DNA from: Xestospongia muta
Taxonomy: Eukaryota; Porifera; Demospongiae; Haplosclerida; Petrosiidae
Length of the DNA stretch: 64,000 bases
Direction: 5' to 3'
Assembly: GCA_963693285.1 (NCBI GenBank)
Contig: OY848919.1
Coordinates: 1,697,594-1,761,593, forward strand
Shown here: positions 12,425 to 25,974 of the stretch, piece after piece
Layout: every line of letters begins with the position of its first letter
Position numbering within the stretch: position 1 is the first letter of the stretch
Program-made: the position numbers and the translations under genes
The notes under the pieces: model-generated
What the model was told of the DNA's origin: nothing
The model's database searches: none
Seen by the model: only the letters and a program-made list of their open reading frames with translations

Positions 12425-13390
12425 GATAACTTTGTGTGGGCTTCTTTCCACTACTGAGCATGCGTAAGTCTACTCCAGCTTCAAAACCACGTGGAAGCAA
12501 CTGTTGACAAAAATTATAGTAGTCGACTATGAGACTTTGTTCATCGGACGGAAAATACATGGTGTGCAGTGCGTGTATTATTGTTAATGCAATTTGTAAC
12601 AGAGTCCTTGTATGTATATGTAGCATTTGGTAATTATCCATCTGTGCATGTGCATTTAACTAAGTGGAGTATACATTACAATTGTGTTGACTAATCAATC
12701 CATTGCAGTAAACTATCATTAATGTTTCAAACTTTTCTAGTCAGGCCTATAAATACATATTCAATTGAAAATTTCAAATTCTACTGCTTTTCATCCTTCC
12801 TTCGCCCTTTTTCCGGCATATCCAATAATTGTACTTATATAACTTACCTATACATTTGTATACATAATATATATATATATATGTATATCAATGTAAGTTA
12901 TAAAATGTAAGTTAATATAACTTAAAGAACAAAAATCCAGATTTTGCACTGTAAAAAGGGAAACATTCACTGGTAAGAAGTGAATGACACACTTTATTGT
13001 TTGCAGTGTTGAAATGGTATATTGCTGTATAGTTTGCACGTCACATTTTAGACCTTGTGCATATTAATTATGTATTAAATAGTATCATTATTTAGGTATA
13101 GGCGAAATTATCACGTGGTAACTTGCTGTCAGTGAATCAATCACAAGGTGATTGACTGTATGTTATCAGTTGTTATTTGTAACAAGTTTGTGTGAGTTTG
13201 TTATGACTTTAGTATCTTATGATTCCAATTGTTCAAATGAATAAGTTGTACTATTGACCCACAAACGCCCACTATATTAATGAATTTAATTATAGTGAAA
13301 TTAGTGAGAATTTTGTTAAAACCTTAGTCCCTCAAAGGAATAGGTACCAGGAACTCTCCTTATCAGTCATATACTTTGCAGCTGATAATA
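12425..13390. other. Intergenic region between the death-domain gene and the SRCR array
   Basis: The part at 12449-12680 has three diverged copies inside the SRCR array (about 23819-24065, 31913-32165, 39409-39662). The genes on either side are divergently transcribed. A CACGTG lies at 13112-13117, about 280 bp before the first SRCR start. A short AT run sits near 12870. Confidence 0.5.
12445..12500 (-). promoter_or_regulatory. Likely core promoter of the death-domain gene: GCATGCG box plus CCACGTGG E-box
   Basis: GAGCATGCG lies about 35 bp and the palindrome CCACGTGG (12487-12494) about 65 bp upstream of the ATG at 12424. GCATGCG resembles an NRF-1-type site and CACGTG is the classic E-box; both readings rest on motif likeness only. 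The same pair, similarly spaced, occurs at 1871-1912, and decayed forms lie in the SRCR array near 23825, 31920 and 39418. Confidence 0.45.
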
Positions 13391-16300
13391 ATGAAATTAA
13401 CTGTGTTCTTGATTGTTCTTCTTGTTCTATTCTCATCTGTCAATGGACAAGGTACATCTACTGGTAGTAGGGAATGTAGATAAAATATACTATGTTAGCC
13501 ATTTACTGCCTCAGTTCAAATATAAGGAATTAACTGAGGTGTACCTTGTAAAGTTAGTTATCAGTCATATTGTGGTAATATTTAACTTTATGATTTAATT
13601 TGTTCGTCATAAAATGTGTGGAATTTGAGGAATCCAGCACAATTTGGAAATTTGCATACTTTTGAAGTTAGAAATCTCTGTTTATTGAAATTAATGAAAA
13701 GCCTGTTTATGCATGTCTGTATACTAACTAGGCTTAGAGATGTATAATTTTTAAAATCCTAGAGAAATGGAGTGATGTTTATTTTGTATTAGTGAACATT
13801 GTCGCATTATGGGCATCTGTCCACTTCATGAAAGTTCATAATTCTGTCTTGTGTCAAACCCTTCATTTGAGATCTATCTATCTAATATTAATTTCAGGTG
13901 TTGGAGCACTTCGTTTAGTGAGAAACAATTATTATTCCACAATTCAAGCCTATACATCTGGTATAGTGGAGATCTACTATACTAGTATTTGGGGTAACAT
14001 TTGTGATGATGCTCTTTTTACTTACAATGAAGCTAATGTGATATGTCATCAATTGGCATTTACTGGTGTCTCCAGTTATGGTAATGCTGGAAGTACAACT
14101 TTGTAAGTTTAATATTTAACATATTGTTAGTTTGTTACCTTGTAGTCATTCCAACAATGTCAAAAGCACTTTAATTAATATATATATACACACACACATA
14201 TACATATACTCATAGTTTATATATCTATTCTTAAAAAGGTGTCAACGCATAATAAATAACAAATATAAAACATGCACTCCTGGTTTAGTCTTGTGTGTGC
14301 ATTTCATTAATTGCTCTAATAGCTATTTATGGTTAACAGTTTTAGAACTCAAGAAGAGAAGACATTTCTAAACAAATAAAAAATAGCAAAGACATAACTG
14401 ATAACTAGGACATTTTGATAATTATTGTGTTGTTCATTAGATACACATGATCACTGAAAGCATATGTAGACAAAAGTAATGGATTATAAGAAAGTAGCAC
14501 TGGATGTAGTAAGAGGATGGAGGTTTATGATAATTGAAAGTTATAGGTGGGATTTGAAGAGAAAAGTGAACAGTGATAGTTTAGATATTGTTACTGAGTC
14601 CCTATAAGAGTGGCATAACTCGAGTTTCTAAAGTATTAAAAGATTGAACTAAAGAGAATGCAATATCTATGAGATTTTTTTCTGATTATGACATAGGCTG
14701 AAATCCATTAGACATATCTTTCTTCCTGTTGGACATATCACCTTGTGACAACAGTGTATGTGTAAAACACTGTTGACATCTTTAAAGTATAACTTAACAA
14801 GAAATAAATTCATTTAATATGCTATATCTGATTTCATAACATATTCTCTACAAATTTATAATCATGTTTAGATATGGAAATGACACTAATCCTGTATTAC
14901 TTGAAGATGTGGATTGTTCAACTAGTAACTACCTTGTACTCTTACAGTGTAGTTATAATTATAGATACTCTTCCTATTGTAATGATCACTCTCGTGATGC
15001 TTTTGTTGTTTGTTGTAAGTAATAATAATTATATTATTAAAATAATTATTTAAATTGTATTATGTATTTAGATACTACCAAGATTTGGAATAGCAATCCC
15101 TATTCAGGACAACTTCGTATAGTGGGTGGAGATTATTCCAATCGTGGTCGTCTTGAGGTCTATTGTAATGGACAGTGGGGAACAGTTTGTGATGATAGTT
15201 TTGGAGCAACTGATGCTACTGTTGCCTGTAGACAGTTGGGGTATTCAGACTATTCTCGTTATGATTATACCTTAATTTAGTGAGTTAACTTTCTTTAAAA
15301 GAATTACGAGTTTCTTTCTGGCATAAACCTATCTTGTCAAAAGGCTTAATTACATGTCTACATTAAAACTTGCTTATATAATATAATATTTTAAATTATG
15401 TACTATTTTTATATAGTTATGGATCCAATTCTCAGCCAATTTGGTTGGACAATGTTCAATGTACTAGTTCATCTACTAGTTGTCTTGCTTATTGTGAGAA
15501 CTGCCCATCACAGGAGTATCATAATTGTATTCATACCGAAGATGTTTCATTGGAATGTGGTTAGTAATTAATGAAATGATTTTGTTTCCCTTTTTGACTT
15601 TTGTCCACAGAATTCTCTTTATCTCGTATTTGGGGGCCATTTGCTATACTTGATACCTGTCGCTATGCTAACCTACTAAGTAATTTTCTGTTTAGATCAA
15701 TAAATAACATAATACTATTGCTGTTACCTCATTTCATAATCATATTGTTATTTAATAATAGAATGAAGTCAAAGGTTGGAGTACTTACATTGTAATTTTT
15801 GGTTTCTCGATACAATTGGTTTCATAACCTTTGATATTTTTATGAAATAGTGAAAACAAAACAACTGTGCATGTTTATATTTGTCTTTCTTTTTATATTT
15901 TAGGCATGTCAACTACTATAAGCACTTCAGCTACTACAAGCACATCAACTACTCCAAGCACTTCAGCTACTACAAGCACATCAACTACTATAAGCACATC
16001 AACTACTATAAGCACTTCAACTACTACAAGCACGTCAACTACTATAAGCACTTCAGCTACTACAGGTACTTCAACTAGTACAAATATATGTTAATTAGAA
16101 AAAAATTGTAATATATTTGGATCTCAAACAGCATGAAAACCACATTATAACATACACAAAATGTGCTGTTTTGGTTTTTTGTGTATAACACACTGTTAGC
16201 ACTTATTAGTAGTTATATTAGTTATCATAGTTGTAACTAACTGAGAATATTTGATCCAGAGGAGTATAATTAATGATAATTTATTTGATTTAATTTATAA

Positions 16301-17947
16301 TTTATATCCATAGATTACTATTAATCTAATATTAATGGGAATTACTCACTGTATAATTTATTACTTTAATAGTACAACTAACCAACAAATTATACAGAGG
16401 AATTCACATGAATATTAGATTCCATAGTAATCCACCAATGAAAGTTATTAATTGGTTATTAAATTAACTAATTTATATTCTCTCTCTTTCTATATATAGC
16501 AATTCCAACTACTACACGTAAGTTAATTAGTTACTATATATATATAATCTATAATACATGTGGATCATTTGTGAAGCAAAGAAACAATGTACATGTACAC
16601 TATGTGTATTTGATGCATGGTTGTAAGTGTAGGTAATACTGCCGTATATACTGACAGTTTGTGTTATATAGACTAGCCCTTGTAAGTGTAAGTCATACTC
16701 TGCATGATGTATCTCAGTCCTCCACAACAGTGATAACACCATCATGTGGTACATGGAATGTTATTAAGGCCTCTTAGCCATTTAGAATTTTGTCATTGCA
16801 AAGAACTACATGCTGGATTTTCATGAAACAAAGTCTGATGAATTAATTGCATGAGTTTGTTTAACCTAAGATGACAGAGATACATGGAGGACTATTGTAG
16901 TTTCTGTCATAGCTGTTATATAGTTCTAGTCATCATAGCATGATTATATATTTTGTCTGCATGAAAGTTAAGATAGTTGGAATGTATTTTGATAAGTTCA
17001 GAGAAGTGACTTGATTTGAATAGTAACTCTTAACAAAAGTACCTAATAACCAGTATTTTCATTGTATTTTAATTGTTGTTATGTCTCCAATACTTGAAAA
17101 TAAAATCCCTTGGAATGTTTATCAAGCATTAATTAAGCACTGGAAGACAAAAGCCAGTCACAGAAATAAATCTAAAGTGAATGTCTGCAGCAAATTTTTA
17201 TATCCACTAATAAAACTGATGATGTAGTATATTATACAAAATACTGGTATCAGTTATATTACAATTTTTGTCTTCTCTTTTTCTATATAGCCACTTCATT
17301 TAATGCAGGTATGTTAATATTAACAATTTTGTTTACATATAAATTCAGCCTCTATACATTCATAGAAGACAGACAATCATTACATACTAATGTGCTTATA
17401 AAGCATACGATATTATTCCTATAACTATAGCATAATTCAAAATCATTTAGTAATATTTATTATTGCTCAAATTCTTCATGATTATAGAAAAGGAATTTAA
17501 TATTCTAAATTTCAGCAAGTTTTTTTATCCCTAGGAGGTATCAGTAGTAGTCTTGTTGCTATTTCAGGAGGCACGACAGCATTTTTAGTGGTTATTCTAT
17601 TGTGTATATGTTGTTGTCTGGGTGTAGGTATTGGTGCTGCCCGTCGTAAAGGTAGTTACACACCAACAACCACTACTACCACTGATGATACTAGTACTAC
17701 TGGCACCTATAATGATTATTATTTTGCTGCTAATGCACCTTTTCCACCTAAACATCCTGATGTTAACGTTCCATATCCTAGTGTAAGATATCATCATGAT
17801 CAAGAAAACCCTGCTGTCTATCTTCCGCAACAGCCTAGAGGATATCCACCTCAACGATTTGATGTCTATCCTCCCGAAGGTTATCCTCCTGAGGAACGTG
17901 CTGGCTATCCTCCCAAGGGTTATCCTCTTCATCATCCTGCCCGTTAG
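13391..17947 (+). CDS. SRCR receptor gene 1: signal, two SRCR domains, long Ser/Thr stalk, TM, Tyr/Pro-rich tail
   Basis: Ten exons fit one frame of 479 residues: 13391-13451, 13898-14102, 14872-15014, 15072-15279, 15417-15559, 15611-15679, 15904-16065, 16500-16517, 17291-17308, 17535-17947. Exon 1 is a signal peptide ending SVNGQ. SRCR1 (exons 2+3) has the WGNICDD, ICHQLAF and LLEDVDC blocks and a terminal CC. SRCR2 (4+5) has [19 protein letters not shown] and HNC plus an extra Cys pair. Exon 7 is the longest stalk of the array, nine 18-bp repeats coding TT-STS units. The last exon gives one helix, a CICCC juxtamembrane run that could be palmitoylated, and a tail with YPP repeats but no PPPY. 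A type I cell-surface receptor is strongly suggested; the ligand is unknown. Introns 3 to 5 are about 50-140 bp. Confidence 0.85.
15904..16065 (+). repeat. Coding 18-bp minisatellite in the stalk exon of gene 1
   Basis: Nine near-identical 18-bp units alternate ACTACTATAAGCACATCA-type and ACTACTACAAGCACTTCA-type sequence, giving a Ser/Thr-only stretch likely to be O-glycosylated. Other copies of this exon carry only 36, 48 or 72 bp, or lack it. Confidence 0.8.
16310..16440. mobile_element. Fold-back element in stalk intron of SRCR gene 1
   Basis: Inverted arms with GAATTACTCACTGTATAATTT on the left and its near-complement on the right, ending AGATTCCATAGTAATCCA. It lies between exons 7 and 8. 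Equivalent elements lie at the same intron in genes 2, 3, 4, 5, 6 and 7, and half of one in gene 8. Confidence 0.7.
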
Positions 17948-19073
17948 CCACTTCATCACTAAAAGTATTGGGCACAACATAGTTTATCACTATATATTTA
18001 GTTTTGCTTCTGCTTTTTTTTCATATGCATTACAGACTCTAGGCAAACTCACTAGAAAAATATAATTATAAGAAAGTTTTAATAATTTTGTTTATAGATT
18101 TTTTTACTAATATTTACTTGAAGAAGGAGCCATAGGCTTTGAAAGCTAGTATGTTTTGTTAATATTGTTCGTCTATGTTAAAAATGTGTTACAGTTCATA
18201 TATTTATCCTATAAACTAAGACCTGTACAGTTATTACCTATATTCTATGATGCAGTTATTAGTTAGTGTATGTACACAATATTGCTTAACATGATTAGAA
18301 AAACTCTTCGCCATTATTATATCTCATGAACAAATGAATACATTCTGCAATATATGTGTCATAATCAACATGTACAATCCCTACCTCCAATTAAATAAGT
18401 AATAGTTCTTGGTGGGCATATATACATCTTCCTGATGAGTATATTAAATAGAAGTCAACATTAAGTAGGTATTTGTCCTTAGAAGATTTCATTGCTAATT
18501 TCTTTTTGATTCAGAGAGCAATGATTCAAAAAAAATCATAAAGCTACCCTCATGTCCCAAAAGTTACAATTTTTATCACTCTTAGTCTATCAAGACACTA
18601 CTACAATTGATTAGCTTATAAATTTATCGCTATCCAGTTAAAGGAAAAAGCAAAATGAAATTGAAAGATCTACTGCCAACTCATTTATGGTTACTAACAG
18701 TATTAAAATCATCATACCAACTCCTTATTGCTGCTCATACTATTTCAAACAGTCATGGAAACATATATTTGCCGTTCGTGTTATTCATAATAACGTTTTT
18801 CATAATTTGTTTATTTGTTACATATATATTATATACTATTATAAGTGTTATTGGTTTCTTCAAGTAACCAAAAAATGATCTTGGTAATAAATATAATTAA
18901 TGTTAACTATAAAACAGTTATATCAAAAAGGGTTAAAAATAGGTATCATGTGATCTATAGGTATATTTAATTTTGCTGCTGTTATCGGCAGTAAATACTG
19001 CCTTTGCGAAAACCTGGCCCTCGGTCGGTGCCAGCAATTCCCTTCATCAGTCATATACTTACAGTTGATAATA
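17948..19073. other. 3' flank of gene 1 and promoter region of gene 2
   Basis: Contains the 3' flank of gene 1 and, from about 18450, an upstream block shared with genes 3, 4 and 7. This block has GAAGATTTCATTGCTAAT-type sequence, a TATATTATATACTATTATAAGTG stretch in two parts, and the AGGTATCA-TGATCT site. The CACGTG of the other copies reads CATGTG here (18947-18952). Confidence 0.5.
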
Positions 19074-22000
19074 ATGAAGCTTACTGTGGCCTTGATTGGT
19101 CTTCTTGTTCTATTCTCATCTGTCAATGGACAAGGTACATCTACTAGTAGCAGGGAATGTAGATAAAATATACTATGTTAGGTAGTTACTGCCTCAGTTC
19201 AAATATTAGGAATGAACTGAGATGTTTCTTGTAAAGTTAGTTATCTGTCATATTATGCTAAATTTTAACTTTATAATTTAATTTGTTTGCCATAAAATGT
19301 GTACAAATTGAGGATTTTAGGCAGGCACTGGACATAGTAAGAAATTGAATATTAACAATATTTGAAAACTAAAGAGGATATCATAGCCAAGAGTTTATTT
19401 TCTGATCATGACATAGGCTGAAATGAAATAGCTATCTTTTTTAATGGCGATGACAATCTATGATTCTTTACAGATACAGTATTTTCCTTGTCACTCATTT
19501 CACCTTTTGACAACTGTACATGTATAAAACATTGTTGACAGCTTTTAAGTATGACTTAGCAATAAATAAATTAATTTTAATATGCTACTTCTGATTTTAT
19601 AACATATTCTCTACAAATTTATAACCTTGTCTAGATATGGAACTGACACTAATCCTGTATTACTTGAAGATGTGGATTGTTCAACTAGTAACTACCTTGT
19701 ACTCTTACAGTGTAGTTATAGTTATAGATACTCCTCCTATTGTAATCATGACTCTCTTGATGCTTTTGTTGTTTGTTGTAAGTAATAATAATTATATTAT
19801 TAAAAGTAATTATTATAATTGTATTATGTATTTAGATACTACCAAGATTTGGAATAGCAATCCCTATTCAGGACAAGTTCGTATAGTGGGTGGAGATTAC
19901 TCTAATCGTGGTCGTCTTGAGGTCTATTGTAATGGACAATGGGGAACAGTTTGTGATGATAATTTTGGAGTAACTGATGCTACTGTTGCCTGTAGACAGT
20001 TGGGATATTCAGACTATTCTCGTTATGATTATACCTCAATTTAGTGAGTTAACTTTCTTCAAAAGAATTGAGTTCTATAATATGTCAATAGTTCTAGTTA
20101 TGAGTCTACAATAAAGCTTGCTTATATAATACAATGTTTAAAATTATGTGCTATTCTTTATATAGTAACGGATTAAGTTCTCAGCCAATTTGGTTGGACA
20201 ATGTTCAATGTACTAGTTCATCTACTAAATGTCTTGCTTATTGTGAGGGCTGCCCATCATATGAGCATCATAATTGTGTTCATAATGAAGATGTCTCATT
20301 GGAATGTGGTTAGTAATTAACAAAATGATTGCTCTCATCTCTTTGACTTTTATCCACAGAATTTTCTTTACCTCGTACTAGTGGTCCATATGCTAAACTT
20401 GATACATGTCGCTATGCTAACCCACCAAGTTTAATTTACTATTTAGATCAATAAATAACACAACAATATTACTGTTATCTCAATTCATACATCATATTGT
20501 TAATTGATATTGAAATGAAGTCAAAGGTCAGAGTACATATATTATATTTTTGGTTTCCTTATATAGATAGTTACATAGCATAATTAAATATGTTTATAAA
20601 ATAATGAGAGCAAAACAATTGTATTATATATTTCTTTTTTTTACTATTATAGGTACTTCAACTACTACAAGTACTTTGACTTTTACAGGTATTTGTCAAT
20701 TGTTATGTTAATTGGAAAAAAATTAATGGATTTGGATCTCAAAGAGCATGAAAACATTGTAACAAAATATGCTGTTTTGCTTTTAATACATTACACGTTG
20801 TTAACACTTACTAATAGTTCTATTAGTCCAAACATTACAATAATTATATTTTATTATAACTATAACTTATTCACTGAGAATACTTGATCCAGATCTTATT
20901 TGATTTATATTTTACATCGATAGGTTAATATGGAATGTAATATTAATGTAAATTACTCACTATGCAATTTGTTATTTTGTACTAGTACAACATACTTACC
21001 AACAAATTAAACAGTGAGTAATTCACATAAATTTCCAATTCCATATTAATCAACCATTGTAAGTTATTAATTGGTTATTAAATTAACTGATTTATATTCT
21101 CTCTCTTTCTATATATAGCAATTCCAACTACTACACGTAAGTTGATTAGTTACTATATATTGACAATCTATAATTCATGTGAATCATTTGTGAAACATGG
21201 ATAAACTCAGATGAGTGACTTAATTTGAATAGTTAAAGTATTAAATAGCCAGTATTTTCATTGGATTTTAATTTTGTGATGCCTCCAATGCTCTAAAGGA
21301 GGACAAAAGCTAATCAGAGGAATAAATCTCAAGTGAATGTTTGACAACAAAATTTTGCATCCACAAATAAAACTGACTATATACACTATATTATATAAAA
21401 TACTGGTACCAGTTACATTATAATTTTGTCTTTTTCTCCTTTTATATAGCCACATCAATTAATGCAGGTAAGTTAATAATTAATAATTTTTTATGTATAT
21501 ATATAAATTCAACATGTATGTATGCATTTGAATACACTTATACTGTTCTTATAAAGCATATGATGTTATCCATTTGTAACTATAGGATAATTCAAAATGA
21601 CTTAATAATTGTTTATTTTCTTCATGGTCATAGAAAAAAAAATAGTTTAAATTTCAGCAATCTTTATTATTGTTTTAATCTCTAGGTGGTACCAATAGCA
21701 GTCTTGTTGCTATTATAGGAGGTGGAATTGCATTTATAATAGTGATATGTGTTCTTATCATTGCTATTCCATTGTGTATTTGTTGTTGTCTGGGTGTGGG
21801 AATTGGTGCTAAATGTCGTAAACATATATACACACCTCTCTCTACTGATGTAACAAGCTTACCAACAACCACTACTACCACTGATGTTACTACTGATACC
21901 AATATGGATTATTCTGCTGCTAGTGCACCTTCTATGTATTCTCAACCTCCTGCTGTTCCTTACCCTGCTGGTGGATATCCTCAACAGACTCCTGTTGCAG

Positions 22001-22122
22001 GTTATCATCAAGAAAAACCTCCTCCCTATCCTCTGCAGTCACTGGGAGAATACCCACCTCAGCAACAAGCTGACAATCCTCCTGAGGGTTATCCAATAGG
22101 AACCTGCTCCTTATCCACCTGA
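19074..22122 (+). CDS. SRCR receptor gene 2: exon 2 deleted; can still encode a one-SRCR form
   Basis: Found: exon 1 19074-19134, exon 3 19635-19777, exon 4 19836-20043, exon 5 20166-20308, exon 6 20360-20428, exon 7 20653-20688, exon 8 21119-21136, exon 9 21450-21467, exon 10 21686-22122. Exon 2, the first half of SRCR1, is missing: the intron sequence jumps near 19315 from the part before exon 2 to the part after it, as seen against gene 4. Joining exon 1 to exon 3 shifts the frame, but exon 1 to exon 4 is in frame and gives about 329 residues with SRCR2 only. The exon 6 donor carries an extra T (AAGTTTAATT). The tail has PPPY, a WW-domain ligand motif. The end of the tail is in a shifted frame relative to gene 6, as in genes 3 and 4. 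Gene 2 is closest to gene 4. It may be a one-domain receptor or a pseudogene. Confidence 0.65.
20917..21060. mobile_element. Fold-back element in stalk intron of SRCR gene 2
   Basis: Arms with AATTACTCACTATGCAATTTG and its near-complement ending ATTCCATATTAATCAACC. Same position and family as in gene 1. Confidence 0.65.
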
Positions 22123-23218
22123 AGCATATTCACCTTACAACATTGGTCTATCAACTCAAAACTTATACACATTATATTAGCTTTTTAGTTATGCATTTAC
22201 ACTATATACTCTATGATCTAAGACCAGTACAGTAATACCTATATTCTATGATTTAGTTGTTAATTAATGTATGTACATATCACTGCTCAACATGATTAGA
22301 AAAAAATCTTTGCCATTTTTACCTCATGAACAATTGAACATACTCTGTTTTATAGCAGTATATTATGTCTCATGATCAGTATGTGCAACTGCTAGTTCCA
22401 TCCAACGAATGATAGACAGTTAATTTAATAGTAGTTATTGTTGGGTATTTGTACAATATTCCTGATGAGTTATGGTAAGCATCAATTACATGACACAGAC
22501 ATATTGTAACATACTGAGTGGTTGTATATACTCAATAATATATACAGTACATGCAGATGTCAAATATTGGACATTACATTGTAAGGAATCTAAGAGTCCT
22601 TGTATGTAACTGTTAACTAACCCATATAATAAGACTAAAACTGTGAATCTGATATTAGTATGTATATTAGAGGGCTATATCTGATTACAACATATTAGCT
22701 ATCATTTTTATGAGTCATTTTGCTTAGGTTCTATTTTTTGTTGTAATATAATTCTATAATTTTCTCTACTATATCATACATGATATGACACATATGATGA
22801 CACACTATTTACTTACCATTTTTTAGAAAACACTGTAGCATGCAGGCACGTATACAAAATGAGAGAAGTTTGTTTAAAGTTGTGATCCTAATGTACCAAA
22901 TGACAACTGATTGAATCATGATTGGTCACTGAGAATTGAAGAGGTGACATTCTTTGGTGTAATATAAAGAATCTTAGCTAGGTTAGTATTTGATTGTTAT
23001 TCTCTATTGGAGTAATATATAGATAAATATAGTATTTCATTACTTCATTTGACAAAGACCCCATTTACAGTTACCATTACTTAAAAACTGGTAATTAATC
23101 AAGTTATTAATTTTGCATTTGAGCTGTAGAGTTAGTTATCAGTCATTTTATGCTTATTCAAATGATTTAATATGATGAAAAATTAATGTTACTATAATAT
23201 CTACTTTACTAATGTCAG

Positions 23219-23283
23219 GTGTTGGAGCACTTTGTTTAGCAAGCAACAATTACCATTCTACAATTCAAGCCTATATTTCTAGT
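23219..23283 (+). pseudogene. SRCR exon-2 fragment, unit 1
   Basis: A good acceptor (TGTCAG) leads into GVGALCLASNN and STIQAYIS, matching SRCR1 exon 2. Homology then stops and the rest of the domain is absent. The same truncated exon recurs at 31310. Confidence 0.8.
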
Positions 23284-24401
23284 GCCATCCCTCCTCACAA
23301 ACTCCATGACCAAGTGAGATTGGTAATTATTACTTTAACACAAATGGTCCATGCTCTTCACAAATTTGCTCAGTCTATAATGTTTCTGTTTCTTTTTCAC
23401 TACAGAGTGCTATGGAAAATGTAATAATCACATGGACATGTAGAATTTGGTGACAATTAGTTAGTAATATAACATCTTGAATACATTATACATTAATAGG
23501 TGTATGTACTTTAACCAAACAATAATACTACTGATATATAGCCAGCAATATCCACTGATTGATCATATCATCTTTATATAACTTAAGACATAGTACTACA
23601 ATCAGTAGCAATAACATACATTGGAGTGATAGATATATCTATTTATGCGTGAATCCATATCCTGCCAGAGAAAATCCTATATATATATATATATATATAT
23701 ACTTTCTATCATCTGAGCTAATAAAATATAACCACATACCACAATGACTAGGGACCATATACCACAATGACTAGGGACCATATACCACGATGACTAGGGA
23801 CTTAAGTTTGCCCATGGCCACTACAGAGCATGTGTAAGTCTACTCCACCTTATAACCACGGAAGCAATTGTTGGTTAATGCTAGCAAATATTATTGTAGT
23901 TGACCATGAGACTTTACTATACTGATCATGACAGAAAGCTAGTATATGCTATGACATGTATTATTGTTAATACAATTTATGACAGAGCTCTTGTATGAAT
24001 AAAATATGTATGTGTTAGGTATTATCCATCTGTGCATGTGCATTTAACTAAGTGGAATATACACATTGTGATAACACATCAATATAATATATATTTCTCC
24101 TGCCTTCTTCATCTCTTTCTACTGTACATGTCATTTAATATAATTTTTAATCCTCTGTGAAACTTTTTGAAGTGTTTTTAGTTGTGATTTGTAGCAAGTT
24201 TGTGTGACTTTTAATTTGCTATGAATTATTATCTCATAATCCAATAAATTGTTCGCTCAGATGAAGTGATATTTAAGTTGTACTACTGCAACCCTCTCCC
24301 ACGCCTGTGTTGCAATTTAATAAATTGTAATAATTTGTGAGCCTGAATAGTTTCATTTCCGGGAACTCCCTCATCATACATACTTTATTTTATCTGATAT
24401 A

Positions 24402-24745
24402 ATGAAACTTACTGTGGTCTTGATTGGTCTTCTTGTTCTATTCTCATCTATCAATGGACAAGGTACATCTACTAGTAATAGGGAATTGTAGATAAAATAT
24501 ACTATGTTAGATAGTTACTGCCTCAGGTTAAATATTAGGAATAATTTGAGGTGTAGCTTGTATAGTTATCAGTGATATTATGCTAATTTTTAACTTTAAA
24601 ACTCAAGAATATCCACTTCAGTAACATGCTGGCTATCCTGCCAAGGGATATCCTCCTCAGCATATGCTGATATCCTCCTGAGGGATATCATCCTCAGCAA
24701 CCTGCCCTTTATCCACCTGAAGCATATCCACTTCAGCAGTACTGG
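24402..24745 (+). pseudogene. Signal exon fused to a broken receptor tail, unit 1
   Basis: The exon 24402-24462 codes an intact signal peptide (ending SINGQ) with its usual GT donor. From about 24601 the sequence is the Tyr/Pro-rich tail of the last exon (EYPLQ, HAGYPAKGYPPQ) with in-frame stops at the third line of the repeat and again soon after. All SRCR, stalk and membrane exons are missing. It is the relic of one large internal deletion and was then copied with the unit, at 32508 and 40000. Confidence 0.8.
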
Positions 24746-24959
24746 TCTATTTACTCATTAATTGGACACAATATGGTAGCTATTTAGTTTTGCTTTTTAG
24801 ATATATATGGATTTTAAAGTCTAGGCAAACTTGATAGATAAAATTTATAAGAAAGCTTTGTTTACATGTATGTAGTTTTTCAATCTTAACTGTAGCTATA
24901 GGCTTTGAAAACTATAGTATGTTTTATTAATATTGTTGGTCTATGTTAAGAAGTGTTAC

Positions 24960-25365
24960 AGAAACTCTTATAAAGCTCAAAATAAGAATTCTCATCATAT
25001 GTATATGTGATTTGCTAAATGATATCCAGGCATAAATCTCATTAATGAACAGCATTTATTTTAAACTACTTCCTATATGGACTAGTTGTATATTATAATA
25101 ATCTTTTATAAAAAGTTTTTGTTAGTTTTATGTTTGTAATACCAATTGCATATTTTGTATATACCAAACAACTTAATCAAATTTGTGAAATGTTCTCTAT
25201 GACAGACTTTCTTTGTTTCAGATCCTTTTGGCATGAAATTATCATTAACAAAATGAGTATACACATGGACAGAGAGATTTATGCCTGGATATTGTTTAGT
25301 AAATCACATGTGAATATGATAAGAATTCTTATTTTGAGCTTTATATATAAGAGTTTCTGTGAATT
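24960..25365. mobile_element. Palindromic element with about 80-bp arms, unit 1
   Basis: GAAACTCTTATAAAGCTCAAAATAAG at the left (in two parts) and its complement near 25325-25355 form the outer arms; CCAGGCATAAATCTC at about 25030 pairs with GAGATTTATGCCTGG at about 25278. The open frame across 25130-25453 is inside this palindrome and is broken in the other copies. A second palindrome lies at about 33050-33435. Confidence 0.7.
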
Positions 25366-25968
25366 TGCTCCAGACACTGTTAAGAAATACTTCGACAATG
25401 AATGGCATTCACTAAGGGAACAATGTACAATTGGAATAAAGTTTAGTAAGTGAAATTACAATAGACTCAAATGTATTAAATCAAAATTGAAGTCAGTGCT
25501 AAGTAGATATTTGTCCTTAGAAGATTTCATTGCTAATTTCTTTTTGATTCTGAGAGCAATGATTCAGAAAGAAATCATAAAGCTACCCTCATGTCCCAAA
25601 AAGTTACAATTTTTTATCACTCTGTCAAGACACTACTACAGTTGGAATATATTAAGCTTCTTACTCCTTATGCTTATAAACCTGTCACTATGCTGTTAGA
25701 AGAAAAATCTAAAATGAAATAGGAAGAAAAATCTATTGCCAACTCTTTAATGGTTACTTACAGCAAAAAATCATCATTACAACTCCTTATTGCTGCTCAT
25801 GCTATTTCAGACAGTCATGGTTACATGACAACATGATGTATTTGTTATATATATTATAATTATACTATTATAAGTGTGATTGGTTTTTTCAAGCAACCAA
25901 AAATGATCTTGTTAATTAATATAATTAATGTTAATTAAAGAAAGTTATTAAAAATTTAAAATAGGTAT

Positions 25969-25974
25969 CACGTG
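25969..25974. promoter_or_regulatory. Conserved CACGTG site 136 bp before SRCR gene 3
   Basis: The palindromic site TCACGTGATC sits 136 bp before the ATG of gene 3, and at 134 bp before gene 4 (34111-34116). In gene 2 it reads CATGTG and in gene 7 CACGAG at the same distance. An E-box function is inferred from the motif only. Confidence 0.4.

Noticed and set aside
12375..12641. 88-codon minus-strand frame upstream of the death-domain gene
   Set aside because: Different frame from exon 1 of that gene, no family resemblance, and the related segments in the array do not look coding.
19637..20044. 135-codon frame through exon 3, intron 3 and exon 4 of gene 2 (also 35944-36351 in gene 4)
   Set aside because: It reads exon 3 in the wrong frame and needs retention of a 58-bp intron; intact genes use the other frame.
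25130..25453. 107-codon frame starting MFVIPIAYF, with relatives at about 33210, 43864 and 49700
   Set aside because: The copies have frameshifts and stops relative to each other, and it lies within or next to a palindrome.
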